Notes: generated by a model from the sequence alone, not told the origin. Positions 8,455 to 16,642 are shown, numbered from the stretch's first letter. The stretch is 36,688 nt of DNA from Enterococcus sp. ZJ1622 (GCF_011038845.1 NZ_JAAKDW010000018.1:1-36688); one strand, 5' to 3'. Numbers and translations are program-made.

Positions 8455-9342
8455 ATGAAACTGGGATTTATCGGAACAGGCGTAATGGGAAGTGCCATCG
8501 TTCGCCATTTGCAAAAAGCAGGACATGAAGTAACTGTTTATAACCGTACGAAAGCAAAAACAGACGGACTGGTCAAAGAAGGTGCGGTTTGGGCGGATAC
8601 TCCTAAACTCGTTGCTGAAAACAGCCAAGTCGTATTCACCATGGTCGGCTATCCGAAAGACGTGGAAACGATTTACTATGGAGAGGAAGGGATCTTTACT
8701 GCAGATGTCTCAGACAAGGTCTTAGTCGATTTGACGACAAGCACTCCGACATTAGCTGAACGCATCGCTGAAACAGCCACAGAAAAAGGGGCTGCTGCTT
8801 TAGATGCACCAGTGTCAGGTGGGGATCTAGGCGCTAAAAACGGGACACTGACGATCATGGTCGGCGGAGAAGAAGCTGTCTATGAACAGATCCTGCCACT
8901 ATTCCGTGAATTTGGTACGACATTCACGTTACATGGAAAAGCAGGGAAAGGGCAGCATACGAAAATGGCGAACCAGATCATGATTGCAGGGACGATGACA
9001 GGGATGACAGAGATGCTTGTCTATGCACAAAAGAACGGTCTTGATTTAGAAAAGGTGATCGAGACGTTGTCAGGGGGAAGTGCTGCCAACTGGTCTTTGA
9101 GCAATTATTCGCCACGGATCTTGCGAGAAGATTATACACCTGGATTTTTCGTGAAGCATTTTATCAAAGATTTAAAGATTGCATTAGATGAAGCAGAAAA
9201 AATATCTTTGACCCTTCCAGCGACCAAACAAGCGCTAGATCTATATGAACAGCTGGCAGATAAAGGATTTGAGAACGATGGGACGCAAGCATTGATCAAA
9301 CTCTGGTGGCCAAATGGGCAGAAGCCTGAAAAAAAATCATAA
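8455..9342 (+). CDS. NAD(P)-dependent beta-hydroxyacid dehydrogenase (3-hydroxyisobutyrate dehydrogenase family)
   Basis: A 295-aa Rossmann oxidoreductase. Features in order: dinucleotide site GFIGTGVMGSA at residues 4-14, the family signature DAPVSGGDLGAKNGTLTIMVGG near 120-140, and the catalytic-lysine region GKGQHTKMANQ near 165-175. The helical C-terminal domain forms the dimer and substrate pocket. The family oxidises beta-hydroxyacids or reduces succinate semialdehyde, glyoxylate or tartronate semialdehyde; the substrate cannot be read from sequence and no catabolic partners sit nearby. AGGAGG precedes the ATG by 8 nt. Confidence 0.88.
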   Translation: MKLGFIGTGVMGSAIVRHLQKAGHEVTVYNRTKAKTDGLVKEGAVWADTPKLVAENSQVVFTMVGYPKDVETIYYGEEGIFTADVSDKVLVDLTTSTPTLAERIAETATEKGAAALDAPVSGGDLGAKNGTLTIMVGGEEAVYEQILPLFREFGTTFTLHGKAGKGQHTKMANQIMIAGTMTGMTEMLVYAQKNGLDLEKVIETLSGGSAANWSLSNYSPRILREDYTPGFFVKHFIKDLKIALDEAEKISLTLPATKQALDLYEQLADKGFENDGTQALIKLWWPNGQKPEKKS

Positions 9343-9427
9343 AAAACTGGTTTTTTTAGAGAAAATCAATGCAAGTCTGCTATGCTTTTGATACAATATA
9401 ACAGAAATAAGAAAAGGAGGACCTCCG

Positions 9428-9658
9428 ATGACACATTCACAATTAGTCGCAATCATTAAACGACTGGAGGCTATGGTCGAATCAGCAGACAATGAACTGC
9501 AAGTCCGACGCTTTGAAAAAGAAGGCGTAGAGAAGTGTACAGTAACTTATGATAAAGCGACCGAAACATTTGAATTAACTGAGACAGATTCACATCAGCA
9601 ATATGAATTCGATAATATCGATATCGTTGCAATGGAAATCTATGACTTAATCCAATAA
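9428..9658 (+). CDS. DUF1797 (YkuJ-like) family protein
   Basis: A 76-aa acidic soluble protein starting MTHSQLVAIIKRLEAMVESA, recognised as the DUF1797 family (B. subtilis YkuJ); the function is not established. An N-terminal helix is followed by beta strands (VRRFEKEGVEKCTVTYDK, ATETFELTE) and a C-terminal helix (DIVAMEIYDLIQ). AGGAGG lies 7 nt upstream of the ATG. TACAAT at about 9394 could serve as a -10. It ends at a strong palindromic terminator shared with the opposing gene. Confidence 0.82.
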   Translation: MTHSQLVAIIKRLEAMVESADNELQVRRFEKEGVEKCTVTYDKATETFELTETDSHQQYEFDNIDIVAMEIYDLIQ

Positions 9659-9697
9659 GCTCGTGCGATTACCCGTATTTTAAGTGAAGAATGCTTG

Positions 9698-9745
9698 AAG
9701 GAGGCTGGAACACAACTAATTTAGTTGTGCTCCAGCCTCCTTTTT
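9698..9745 (+). terminator. DUF1797 terminator overlapping the end of the GIY-YIG gene
   Basis: A 21-position stem with one A:C mismatch (9698-9718 with 9722-9742) and a 3-nt loop is followed by TTTTT on the plus strand. The palindrome contains the stop codon (9716-9718) and last codons of the convergent GIY-YIG gene. The GGCTGGAACA core resembles the hairpins at 1077 and 12702. Confidence 0.88.
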
Positions 9746-10678
9746 AAAAGCAGTAATGGCTGTCCGTTCCTGCTGCAGCTTCTTTTGATAGCTGATCAGG
9801 ATCTGGACAGGATCGATTTCTTCTTTTGATAGCTGGCGTTTCAAAGCTAATGTTTTTTCTCCGGTCTCATAATAAAAACGAGGTTCTTCGCCAAAAGGAA
9901 GAATGACTGTTTCTGCCAGTTGACCATAGCAGATGAGATAGTGTTTCATCTTTTTCTCATCTGCAGCAAGCGGCATCGCATAGGTGAGGCGAGGGGTTCT
10001 TAAAAAACGCTTCTGTTCTTGGATACGACGCAAGAAATAAGTCGCCAATTCAATTTCTTGCTGGAGCAGTCCTGCTTTTTCGAAATTCAGCTGCTGGATA
10101 AAATGGTGCTGGCGTTTTTTCAGATACATCAACAGCTTCTTGTTCCTCCCTTGAAGCATTCCTTGGATCTCTTTTTTCTTCTGATCAAAAGACAAAGCCT
10201 GGATCTCAGGTAACTGCGCACGCAACGCCAGTTGACTGATTTCGGAAAGCCATGGCATCTGATAGGTCTCTTCTATTATACGCAAGATCGAAGGCATCTT
10301 TTTATATAGACGAAAAGGGCCATACGTACGGGCAGACGGTGTATTAGACAAAAAGAGACCATTTTCCGAGATATGTAAATAATTGTAATTGCTGAAATAA
10401 TTCATCTGTCGATTGTAAAAAGGACGATAATACTGGATGAGCTGGCATTCCAGTAGCAAAGCATCTAATTCTGTATCGACAACGACAAAATCAAAATCTG
10501 CAATATGGCGTACCATACGCAGCACTTTTTTTGAATGCTGCTTATTGTGATGAAAATAGCTGCTTACACGATTTTTGAGCCGTTTTGCTTTTCCTACATA
10601 GATGACTGCTCCTTCCTGGTCTTTCATCAAATAGACACCTGGAAGAAGAGGGAGGCTCCTGACTTTTTCTTTTAACAT
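9716..10678 (-). CDS. GIY-YIG nuclease domain protein, UvrC-like N-terminal half
   Basis: A 320-aa protein. Residues 1-90 form a UvrC-type GIY-YIG domain (LPGVYLMKD, AVIYVGKAKRLKNRVSSYF, ELDALLLECQLIQYYRPFYN). A UVR-like segment (QQLNFEKAGLLQQEI) lies near residue 215. The RNase H-like and helix-hairpin-helix domains of UvrC are absent, so it cannot make both UvrC incisions. It may nick DNA on the 3' side like E. coli Cho, or serve another repair role. AAGGAG precedes the ATG by 5 nt. The last residues (KKEAGAQLN) are encoded within a terminator palindrome. Divergent from fabT. Confidence 0.85.
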   Translation of the reverse strand: MLKEKVRSLPLLPGVYLMKDQEGAVIYVGKAKRLKNRVSSYFHHNKQHSKKVLRMVRHIADFDFVVVDTELDALLLECQLIQYYRPFYNRQMNYFSNYNYLHISENGLFLSNTPSARTYGPFRLYKKMPSILRIIEETYQMPWLSEISQLALRAQLPEIQALSFDQKKKEIQGMLQGRNKKLLMYLKKRQHHFIQQLNFEKAGLLQQEIELATYFLRRIQEQKRFLRTPRLTYAMPLAADEKKMKHYLICYGQLAETVILPFGEEPRFYYETGEKTLALKRQLSKEEIDPVQILISYQKKLQQERTAITAFKKEAGAQLN

Positions 10679-10710
10679 AATCTCTCCTTGATGTGGATGT
10701 AATCAGAGAA

Positions 10711-10739
10711 ACTATAGCAGATTTCAGAAAAAGCAACAA
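10711..10739 (-). promoter_or_regulatory. Promoter of the GIY-YIG gene
   Basis: On the minus strand: TTGTTG (10739-10734), a 17-nt spacer and TATAGT (10716-10711), with a TGC extended -10. The start would be about 25 nt upstream of the gene. Confidence 0.7.
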
Positions 10740-10777
10740 GTGATCCGGCATTTGGAAATGTTGTGACCCAAAAATAC

Positions 10778-10790
10778 TTTGATAGTCAAA
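10778..10790. promoter_or_regulatory. FabT-like operator, remote copy
   Basis: TTTGATAGTCAAA, a palindrome of the form TTTGA-N3-TCAAA, matches the known FabT site core (TTTGATTATCAAA) except for the central bases. It lies about 195 bp upstream of the fabT start and about 40 bp beyond the -35 of the divergent GIY-YIG promoter. Confidence 0.6.
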
Positions 10791-10906
10791 ATATTTTAGC
10801 GGTAAGTCTTTTTAATAATAAATAGCAAAGATGCTTGTTCTTAGGGATTTTAAAATGAGTTCAGGATTAAAAAATTCTTATAATCGAAAAAAATCATGTT
10901 TTGAGG

Positions 10907-10936
10907 TTGCATTTTGAAAAAAGTTAAGATATAGTT
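10907..10936 (+). promoter_or_regulatory. fabT operon promoter
   Basis: TTGCAT (10907-10912) and TATAGT (10931-10936) are 18 nt apart. The -10 touches one FabT-like palindrome (10936-10948) and a second lies just downstream (10952-10964), as expected for autoregulated fatty acid synthesis. Apart from these sites the 10679-10984 gap holds no gene. Confidence 0.65.
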
Positions 10937-10964
10937 TGAACATCAAAAGATTTGATAATCAAAC
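10936..10964. promoter_or_regulatory. Tandem FabT operators
   Basis: TTTGAACATCAAA (10936-10948) and TTTGATAATCAAA (10952-10964) are two TTTGA-N3-TCAAA palindromes 16 bp centre to centre. The second is nearly the consensus FabT site. Their position over the -10 and start region implies repression by acyl-ACP-loaded FabT when exogenous fatty acids are present. Confidence 0.85.
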
Positions 10965-10984
10965 TAATTAGTGGATGGTGGATC

Positions 10985-11425
10985 ATGGAACCAGATTTAA
11001 AAACAGTAAATGATTATCTCGTCAGTGTATTCAATGATATCTTGACAATCGAAGAATCGGAATTGAAAAAATCCCAATTCAAAGATTTATCTATCACGGA
11101 GATGCACACGATCGAGGCGATCGGGATGTATAAGAAAAAAACGACTTCAGAAGTAGCCAAAGAACTGTCGATTACTGTTGGGACCTTGACCACTGCTATC
11201 AACAAGTTAGTAAGAAAAGGTTATGTTGAACGGATCCGAAGTGAAGATGACCGACGTGTAGTGAAACTTGGCTTGACGAAAAAAGGCAAGCTTTTATACC
11301 GGGTACACCAACACTTTCATCGTGAAATGGTCAAAAACATTTTAGACGGGATGGCTACTGAAGAACAACATGCCTTGCTGGATGCGTTGAAAAACTTGCA
11401 TGACTTTTTGCAAGACTACAAGTGA
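10985..11425 (+). CDS. fabT: MarR-family fatty acid biosynthesis regulator FabT
   Basis: A 146-aa winged-helix repressor that, with acyl-ACP as co-repressor, lowers expression of the fatty acid synthesis operon. Visible parts are the N-terminal dimerisation helix (VNDYLVSVFNDILTIEE), a helix-turn-helix (TTSEVAKELSITVGTLTTAINKLVRKGYV), a wing with RIRSEDDRRVVKL, and C-terminal helices. The ATG at 10985 gives the usual MEPDLKTVNDYL start; upstream in-frame starts would be inside the operator region. The ribosome site is weak (GGTGGATC). First gene of the operon, ending 9 nt before fabH. Confidence 0.95.
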   Translation: MEPDLKTVNDYLVSVFNDILTIEESELKKSQFKDLSITEMHTIEAIGMYKKKTTSEVAKELSITVGTLTTAINKLVRKGYVERIRSEDDRRVVKLGLTKKGKLLYRVHQHFHREMVKNILDGMATEEQHALLDALKNLHDFLQDYK

Positions 11426-11434
11426 GGATTTTTA

Positions 11435-12397
11435 ATGGAACAATTTGGAACGATCACGGCAACAGCAAGTGTCCTTCCTGAAAAGATCATCACGAACGAT
11501 GATCTTTCCAACATGATGGACACCTCGGATGAATGGATTTCATCCAGAACAGGTATCAGAGAAAGACGATGCGTGACGGATCAAGAAACTTCTGATCTCT
11601 GCTTTTTAGTAGCGAAAAAATTAATGAAAAAAAGAAACCTGGCTCCCGAAGAATTAGATTTCATAATCGTAGCGACCATGTCACCGGATTACACCACACC
11701 ATCTGTGGCTGCGCAAGTACAAGGAAAGCTAGGAGCAGTAAAAGCGATTGCTTTTGATATCAGTGCAGCGTGTTCTGGTTTTGTCTATGCGTTGAGTATG
11801 GCTGAAAAAATGATTCGTTGCGGCTCTTCAAAAGGATTGGTCATAGGTGGCGAGACTTTATCGAAACTCATCGACTGGTCAGATCGTACAACAGCTGTTT
11901 TGTTTGGAGATGGAGCAGGCGGCGTTTTACTAGAAGCAGGACCTGAGAAAAAAATACTCGCTGAAAAGCTTTCAGCAGACGGAAAACGAAGCAATTCGTT
12001 AACGGCAGGTTATCATGCAAATAAAAACCCGTTCTATTCAGAAGATTCAGAAGGTTCGTACTATTTGAAAATGATCGGAAGAGATATTTTTGATTTTGCT
12101 GTCCGAGATGTTGCAGTGAACATTCAGGAAATCACAAAAGATGTACCAGTTGATTATCTGCTTTTGCATCAAGCGAATCTTAGAATCATTGAAAAAATCG
12201 CTCGAAAAGTAAAGATACCGCAAGAAAAGTTTCTGACGAATATGGATAAATACGGAAATACCTCTGCTGCAAGTATCCCGATCCTATTAGACGAAGCTGT
12301 ATCGAGTGGGACGATCACCTTAGGAAATCAAGAAAAAATAGTGTTTACAGGTTACGGTGGCGGTTTAACATGGGGAAGCATCCTCATCGAGCTGTAA
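11435..12397 (+). CDS. fabH: Beta-ketoacyl-ACP synthase III
   Basis: Initiates fatty acid synthesis by condensing acetyl- or branched acyl-CoA with malonyl-ACP. The catalytic triad is intact: Cys113 (SAACSGF), His245 (LLHQANL) and Asn275 (GNTSAAS). At 320 aa it is normal for the family. GTGAGGA precedes the ATG. It sits directly after fabT and 60 nt before acpP. Confidence 0.97.
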   Translation: MEQFGTITATASVLPEKIITNDDLSNMMDTSDEWISSRTGIRERRCVTDQETSDLCFLVAKKLMKKRNLAPEELDFIIVATMSPDYTTPSVAAQVQGKLGAVKAIAFDISAACSGFVYALSMAEKMIRCGSSKGLVIGGETLSKLIDWSDRTTAVLFGDGAGGVLLEAGPEKKILAEKLSADGKRSNSLTAGYHANKNPFYSEDSEGSYYLKMIGRDIFDFAVRDVAVNIQEITKDVPVDYLLLHQANLRIIEKIARKVKIPQEKFLTNMDKYGNTSAASIPILLDEAVSSGTITLGNQEKIVFTGYGGGLTWGSILIEL

Positions 12398-12457
12398 GCT
12401 GATAAATCATAAATGATAAAAATTAAAAATGAAAACAATATCGGAGGAATAGATCAC

Positions 12458-12682
12458 ATGGTATTCGAAAAAATTCAAGAAATTATTGCAGAAGAATTAG
12501 GGAAAGAAACAGACGAAATCAAATTGACGACAGACATCCAGGAAGATCTGGAAGCAGATAGCTTGGACTTGTTCCAAATCATCAATGAGATCGAAGACGA
12601 ATTTGATGTGAAGATCGAAACAGAAGACGGCATCAAAACAGTTCAAGATTTAGTCACTTACGTTGAAAAACAAACTGCATAA
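12458..12682 (+). CDS. acpP: Acyl carrier protein
   Basis: Carries growing acyl chains as phosphopantetheine thioesters on Ser35 (EADSLDLFQ). A very acidic 74-aa four-helix protein. The ATG at 12458 has CGGAGG 10 nt upstream; a longer in-frame ORF starting at 12413 would add 15 unusual residues and has no ribosome site. A terminator hairpin follows, so acpP can be expressed above the genes downstream, which suits the high demand for ACP. Confidence 0.96.
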   Translation: MVFEKIQEIIAEELGKETDEIKLTTDIQEDLEADSLDLFQIINEIEDEFDVKIETEDGIKTVQDLVTYVEKQTA

Positions 12683-12701
12683 TCATCAAGATTAGGTTGG
12701 G

Positions 12702-12742
12702 GGCTGGGACATTTTCCTAAAAAGGGATGTCTTGGCCTTTTT
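12702..12742 (+). terminator. Internal terminator between acpP and fabD
   Basis: GGCTGGGACAT (12702-12712) pairs with ATGTCTTGGCC (12727-12737) as an 11-bp RNA stem with three G-U pairs, followed by TTTTT. The stem is weaker than the other terminators here, so partial read-through into fabD is likely. The GCTGGGACA core is shared with the clpE terminator. Confidence 0.7.
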
Positions 12743-12787
12743 GAATAATTCGATCAACAACTATCCTAAACATATTGGAGAAAAAAG

Positions 12788-13708
12788 ATGAAAACAGCAT
12801 TCTTATTTAGCGGGCAAGGCGCGCAATATCCGGGAATGGGACAAGATCTTTATCGAGAAACCATTGTCAAACAAACATTTGATGAAGCAAGCAGGATCTT
12901 AGGATACGATGTTGCTGAACTGTGTTTTTCGGAAAACGACCGGTTGAACCAGACACAATTCACACAGCCTGCGATTTTGACCGTCAGCGTCGCTTTTTTT
13001 CGTTTATTGGAAGAACACGGGGTCACACCAGATGCCGCTTTAGGACTGAGCTTAGGTGAATATTCTGCATTAGTTGCTAGCCGTGCATTAACATTTGATG
13101 AAGCCGTGGAATTAGTGGCGAAAAGAGGAGCATACATGACCGAGGCTGCACCTGCTGGAAGCGGGAAAATGGTCGCCGTGATGAACACACCGATCGAGCT
13201 GATCGAAGAAAGCTGTCAGGAAGCTGGTAAGTACGGGATCGTTTCTCCGGCAAATTACAATACGCCACAGCAAATCGTCATTGGCGGCGAAGAAAAGGCA
13301 GTAGATGCCGCCATCTCTTTACTGCAGGAAAAAGGGGCAAAACGGATGATCCCGCTGAATGTCAGTGGCCCATTCCATACAGCTATCCTAGCGCCCGCAG
13401 CTGAAAAGCTAGCAGTTGCGCTTGAAGCAATCCAGTTTTCAGAGCCCGCTATCCCAGTGATCAGTAATACGACCACTGAAGTAATGACGAAGCATACGAT
13501 ACCTAGCCTGCTTGAACAGCAAGTGATGAAGCCGGTGCGGTTTTATGAAAGTATCGAAAAATTAAAAGAGCTTGGTATCGAGCAAGTGATAGAAGTCGGA
13601 CCAGGAAAGGTCTTAAGCGGCTTCATGAAAAAAATCGATAAAACGATACCTGTTCTACGTGTAGAAAATCAACAGACATTCGAAGAAACAATCACAAAAT
13701 TATCTTAG
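12788..13708 (+). CDS. fabD: Malonyl-CoA:ACP transacylase
   Basis: Transfers malonyl from CoA to ACP. Nucleophile Ser88 lies in GLSLGEY, the active His in GPFHTA, and the N-terminus AFLFSGQGAQYPGMG is typical. The 306-aa length is normal. TTGGAG precedes the ATG. In E. faecalis a fabK gene lies just upstream of fabD; none is present here. Confidence 0.97.
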   Translation: MKTAFLFSGQGAQYPGMGQDLYRETIVKQTFDEASRILGYDVAELCFSENDRLNQTQFTQPAILTVSVAFFRLLEEHGVTPDAALGLSLGEYSALVASRALTFDEAVELVAKRGAYMTEAAPAGSGKMVAVMNTPIELIEESCQEAGKYGIVSPANYNTPQQIVIGGEEKAVDAAISLLQEKGAKRMIPLNVSGPFHTAILAPAAEKLAVALEAIQFSEPAIPVISNTTTEVMTKHTIPSLLEQQVMKPVRFYESIEKLKELGIEQVIEVGPGKVLSGFMKKIDKTIPVLRVENQQTFEETITKLS

Positions 13709-13718
13709 GAGGCAAGCC

Positions 13719-14456
13719 ATGGATGTAACCGGGAAAAATGTATTCATCACAGGTAGTACAAGAGGGATTGGTCAAGCAATCGCTTTAGCGTTCGCAAAAG
13801 CAGGAGCGAATATCGTATTGAATGGCAGAGGAGAGATCCCAGCAGAAAAAATCGAAGAAATCGAAGCATTTGGTGTAAAGTGCGTAGGTGTTTCTGGCGA
13901 CATCTCAGACTACGAAAAAGCAGGTGAGATGATCAAAGAAGCTGAAAGCAAACTCGGACCAGTGAATATCTTAGTGAATAATGCAGGAGTCACTAATGAC
14001 AAACTTGTTCTGCGTATGGACGCAGAAGATTTCAGAAAATGTCTTGAAATCAATCTGACAGGAACATTCAATATGACGCAGCATGTCTTGAAAAGAATGA
14101 TGAAACTGCGCGAAGGTGCCATTATCAATCTTTCGAGTGTTTCTGGACTGATGGGGAACATCGGACAAGCAAATTATGCGGCAAGTAAAGCTGGTGTCAT
14201 CGGATTCACAAAATCAGTTGCCCGCGAAGCAGCAACGAGAGGAATCACCTGTAATGCGATTGCACCCGGGTTCATTACGACAGATATGACAGATGTTTTA
14301 CCGGACAAAGTAAAAGAGCAGGCGGAAAAACAAATCCCGATGCAGCATTTCGGGCAGGTAGAAGATGTTGCGCAGACAGCAGTTTTCTTAGCAAAAAGTC
14401 CATATATCACAGGCCAGGTCATCAACGTAGATGGCGGACTGGTCATGCACGGATAA
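13719..14456 (+). CDS. fabG: 3-oxoacyl-ACP reductase
   Basis: NADPH-dependent short-chain dehydrogenase that reduces beta-ketoacyl-ACP. Cofactor motif GSTRGIGQA is at residues 11-19, NNAG near 88, active Tyr153 and Lys157 in YAASK, and the proximal Ser in NLSSVSG. 245 aa. AGGAGG ends 8 nt before the ATG; the gap to fabD is 10 nt. Confidence 0.97.
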   Translation: MDVTGKNVFITGSTRGIGQAIALAFAKAGANIVLNGRGEIPAEKIEEIEAFGVKCVGVSGDISDYEKAGEMIKEAESKLGPVNILVNNAGVTNDKLVLRMDAEDFRKCLEINLTGTFNMTQHVLKRMMKLREGAIINLSSVSGLMGNIGQANYAASKAGVIGFTKSVAREAATRGITCNAIAPGFITTDMTDVLPDKVKEQAEKQIPMQHFGQVEDVAQTAVFLAKSPYITGQVINVDGGLVMHG

Positions 14457-14474
14457 CAGAAAGGAAGCGGATCA

Positions 14475-15710
14475 ATGAATCGAGTTGTAATCACCGGCTA
14501 CGGAGTCACTTCACCAATCGGAAATGACGCTGACAGCTTTTTAGAAAGTTTGAAAAAAGGAACAAACGGCATCGCGCCCATCACTAAATTCGATGCTTCT
14601 GAAACAGGCATCACTTTAGCAGGGGAAGTGAAAGATTTTCCTTTTGATAAATATTTTGTCAAAAAAGACAGCAAACGAATGGATATGTTCTCCATCTATG
14701 GTATTTATGCTGCATTAGAAGCATTGGACATGAGTGGTTTAGACAAAGAAAAAATGAATCAGGACCGCTTTGGTGTCATTATCGGCTCAGGAATCGGCGG
14801 TCTGCCAACAATCGAAAGCCAAGTGATCCGGCTACACGAAAAAGGACCGAAAAGAGTTTCGCCGATGTTCGTACCGATGTCGATCGCAAACATGGCTGCT
14901 GGGAACATTGCTTTACGCGTAGGTGCCAAAGGAATATGTACAGCGATCGTTACTGCATGTGCCAGTGGGACGAATTCGATCGGAGAAGCTTATAGAAATA
15001 TCAAACATGGTTATTCTGATGTGATTCTTGCTGGAGGGACGGAAGCTACGATTTGTGAAATGGGGATCGCAGGTTTTGCTGCATTGACCGCTTTGTCAGA
15101 ATCAACTGATCCTAATCGCGGTTCGATCCCGTTTGATGAAAACAGAAATGGATTCGTCATGGGCGAAGGTGCAGGTATCCTAGTCATCGAATCACTGGAA
15201 CATGCACAGGCTCGGGGCGCAAAGATCTACGGAGAAATCGTCGGCTATGGTGCAAACTGCGACGCATATCATATGACTGCTCCGACACCAGACGGAAGCG
15301 GTGCATCGAAAGCGATGAAATTAGCGATGGACGAAGCTGGGATACAGCCAGAAGAAGTCGGCTACATCAATGCACACGGAACAAGTACACCGGCGAACGA
15401 TCAGGCAGAAGCAAAAGCGATTCAGCTTGCTCTGGGTGAACGATTCAAAGAGACATATGTCAGCAGCACGAAATCGATGACTGGACATCTTCTAGGGGCA
15501 GCCGGCGGTATCGAAGCATTAGCGACTCTGTTAGCCTTAGAGCATCAGTTCATCCCGCCAACAATCAACGTAGAAAAACAAGATCCGGAAATTGATCTGA
15601 ATGTAGTGAAAAACGAAAGCAAACCTGCAGAATTGACGTATGCAATGAGTAATTCTTTAGGGTTTGGCGGACACAATGCGGTTCTTTGTATGAAACGCTG
15701 GGAGGAATAA
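14475..15710 (+). CDS. fabF: Beta-ketoacyl-ACP synthase II
   Basis: Elongating condensing enzyme. Active Cys162 lies in TACASGTNSIG, the two catalytic histidines in NAHGTSTPAND and SMTGHLLGAAG, and the C-terminal NSLGFGGHNA loop is typical. 411 aa, full length. GGAAGCGGA precedes the ATG. The stop overlaps the accB start by one base (TAATG). Confidence 0.97.
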   Translation: MNRVVITGYGVTSPIGNDADSFLESLKKGTNGIAPITKFDASETGITLAGEVKDFPFDKYFVKKDSKRMDMFSIYGIYAALEALDMSGLDKEKMNQDRFGVIIGSGIGGLPTIESQVIRLHEKGPKRVSPMFVPMSIANMAAGNIALRVGAKGICTAIVTACASGTNSIGEAYRNIKHGYSDVILAGGTEATICEMGIAGFAALTALSESTDPNRGSIPFDENRNGFVMGEGAGILVIESLEHAQARGAKIYGEIVGYGANCDAYHMTAPTPDGSGASKAMKLAMDEAGIQPEEVGYINAHGTSTPANDQAEAKAIQLALGERFKETYVSSTKSMTGHLLGAAGGIEALATLLALEHQFIPPTINVEKQDPEIDLNVVKNESKPAELTYAMSNSLGFGGHNAVLCMKRWEE

Positions 15711-16201
15711 TGTTGAATATCAATGAAATCAAAGAACTGGTCAGCCAGTTTGATCAGTCATCTTTAACTGAATTCGATCTTCGCGAAGGTCAATTTGAAT
15801 TATATATGAATAAGAACACTATGAGCCGCGGTTCCCATACACCGCAAGCCGCACCCGTTATGCCAGTTGCTGAGGCTGCAAATCCTGCACCAGCTGAAAG
15901 CACTCCTCTACCGCAAGAAACGGTGGAGCAATCTGTGCAGGATACATTCGAAGGTGTCGAGGTGAAATCCCCGATTGTCGGGATCGTCTATCTGCAGCCC
16001 GCACCAGATAAGCCGGCTTTCAAAAAAGTAGGCGATTCTGTCGCAAAAGGTGAAGTGATCTGTATCATCGAAGCCATGAAACTGATGAATGAGATCACCA
16101 GTGATACAGATGGAAAAATCGTTGAGATCCTCGTTGAAAACGAAGCAGTTGTCGAATATGGACAGCCGTTATTCAGGATTCAGCCAACTGAAGGAAAATA
16201 G
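15710..16201 (+). CDS. accB: Biotin carboxyl carrier protein of acetyl-CoA carboxylase
   Basis: Carries biotin, and its carboxylated form, between AccC and AccAD. An N-terminal helical segment ([13 protein letters not shown]) is followed by a Pro/Ala-rich flexible linker (about residues 45-80) and a biotinyl domain with EAMKLMN, biotinylated at Lys124. The ATG at 15710 has GGAGG 4 nt upstream inside the end of fabF. 163 aa. Confidence 0.96.
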   Translation: MLNINEIKELVSQFDQSSLTEFDLREGQFELYMNKNTMSRGSHTPQAAPVMPVAEAANPAPAESTPLPQETVEQSVQDTFEGVEVKSPIVGIVYLQPAPDKPAFKKVGDSVAKGEVICIIEAMKLMNEITSDTDGKIVEILVENEAVVEYGQPLFRIQPTEGK

Positions 16202-16215
16202 GAAAGAGGGAAACT

Positions 16216-16635
16216 ATGAATATTCAGGAAATCAAAGAAATCATTCCGCATCGTTATCCGATGCTCTTGATCGATCGTGTAGAAGAAATGGTCGAAGGCG
16301 AACGGATCATTGCGAAAAAAAACGTGACGATCAATGAACCATTTTTCCAAGGACATTTCCCAGAAGAACCTGTCATGCCAGGTGTACTGATCGTTGAAGC
16401 AATGGCTCAAGCTGGTGCAGTCGCTTTGTTATCTTTGGAACAGTTCAAAGGAAAGACAGCATACTTTGGCGGTTTGGACAAAGCCAAGTTCCGAAAAAAA
16501 GTAACACCGGGAGATACTTTATATCTAGAAGTTGAGATCTTAAAAGTAAAATCTTCCGCAGGTATTGGGAAGGGTATTGCAAAAGTGGATGGCAAAAAAG
16601 TAGCCGAAGCTGAATTAACCTTTATGATTGGATAG
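16216..16635 (+). CDS. fabZ: 3-hydroxyacyl-ACP dehydratase FabZ
   Basis: Hot-dog fold dehydratase that forms trans-2-enoyl-ACP. [11 protein letters not shown] lies near residues 12-22, with catalytic His47 ([12 protein letters not shown]) and Glu61 ([11 protein letters not shown]). 139 aa. AAAGAGGG precedes the ATG. Enterococci also have a bifunctional FabN elsewhere that makes cis-3 double bonds; the operon copy is normally the plain dehydratase, which sequence alone does not prove. Confidence 0.95.
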   Translation: MNIQEIKEIIPHRYPMLLIDRVEEMVEGERIIAKKNVTINEPFFQGHFPEEPVMPGVLIVEAMAQAGAVALLSLEQFKGKTAYFGGLDKAKFRKKVTPGDTLYLEVEILKVKSSAGIGKGIAKVDGKKVAEAELTFMIG

Positions 16636-16642
16636 GTGAATT

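Noticed and set aside
9346-9362. AAAAAA-CTGG-TTTTTT stem after the dehydrogenase gene
   Set aside because: The stem has only A-T pairs and is too weak to call a terminator.
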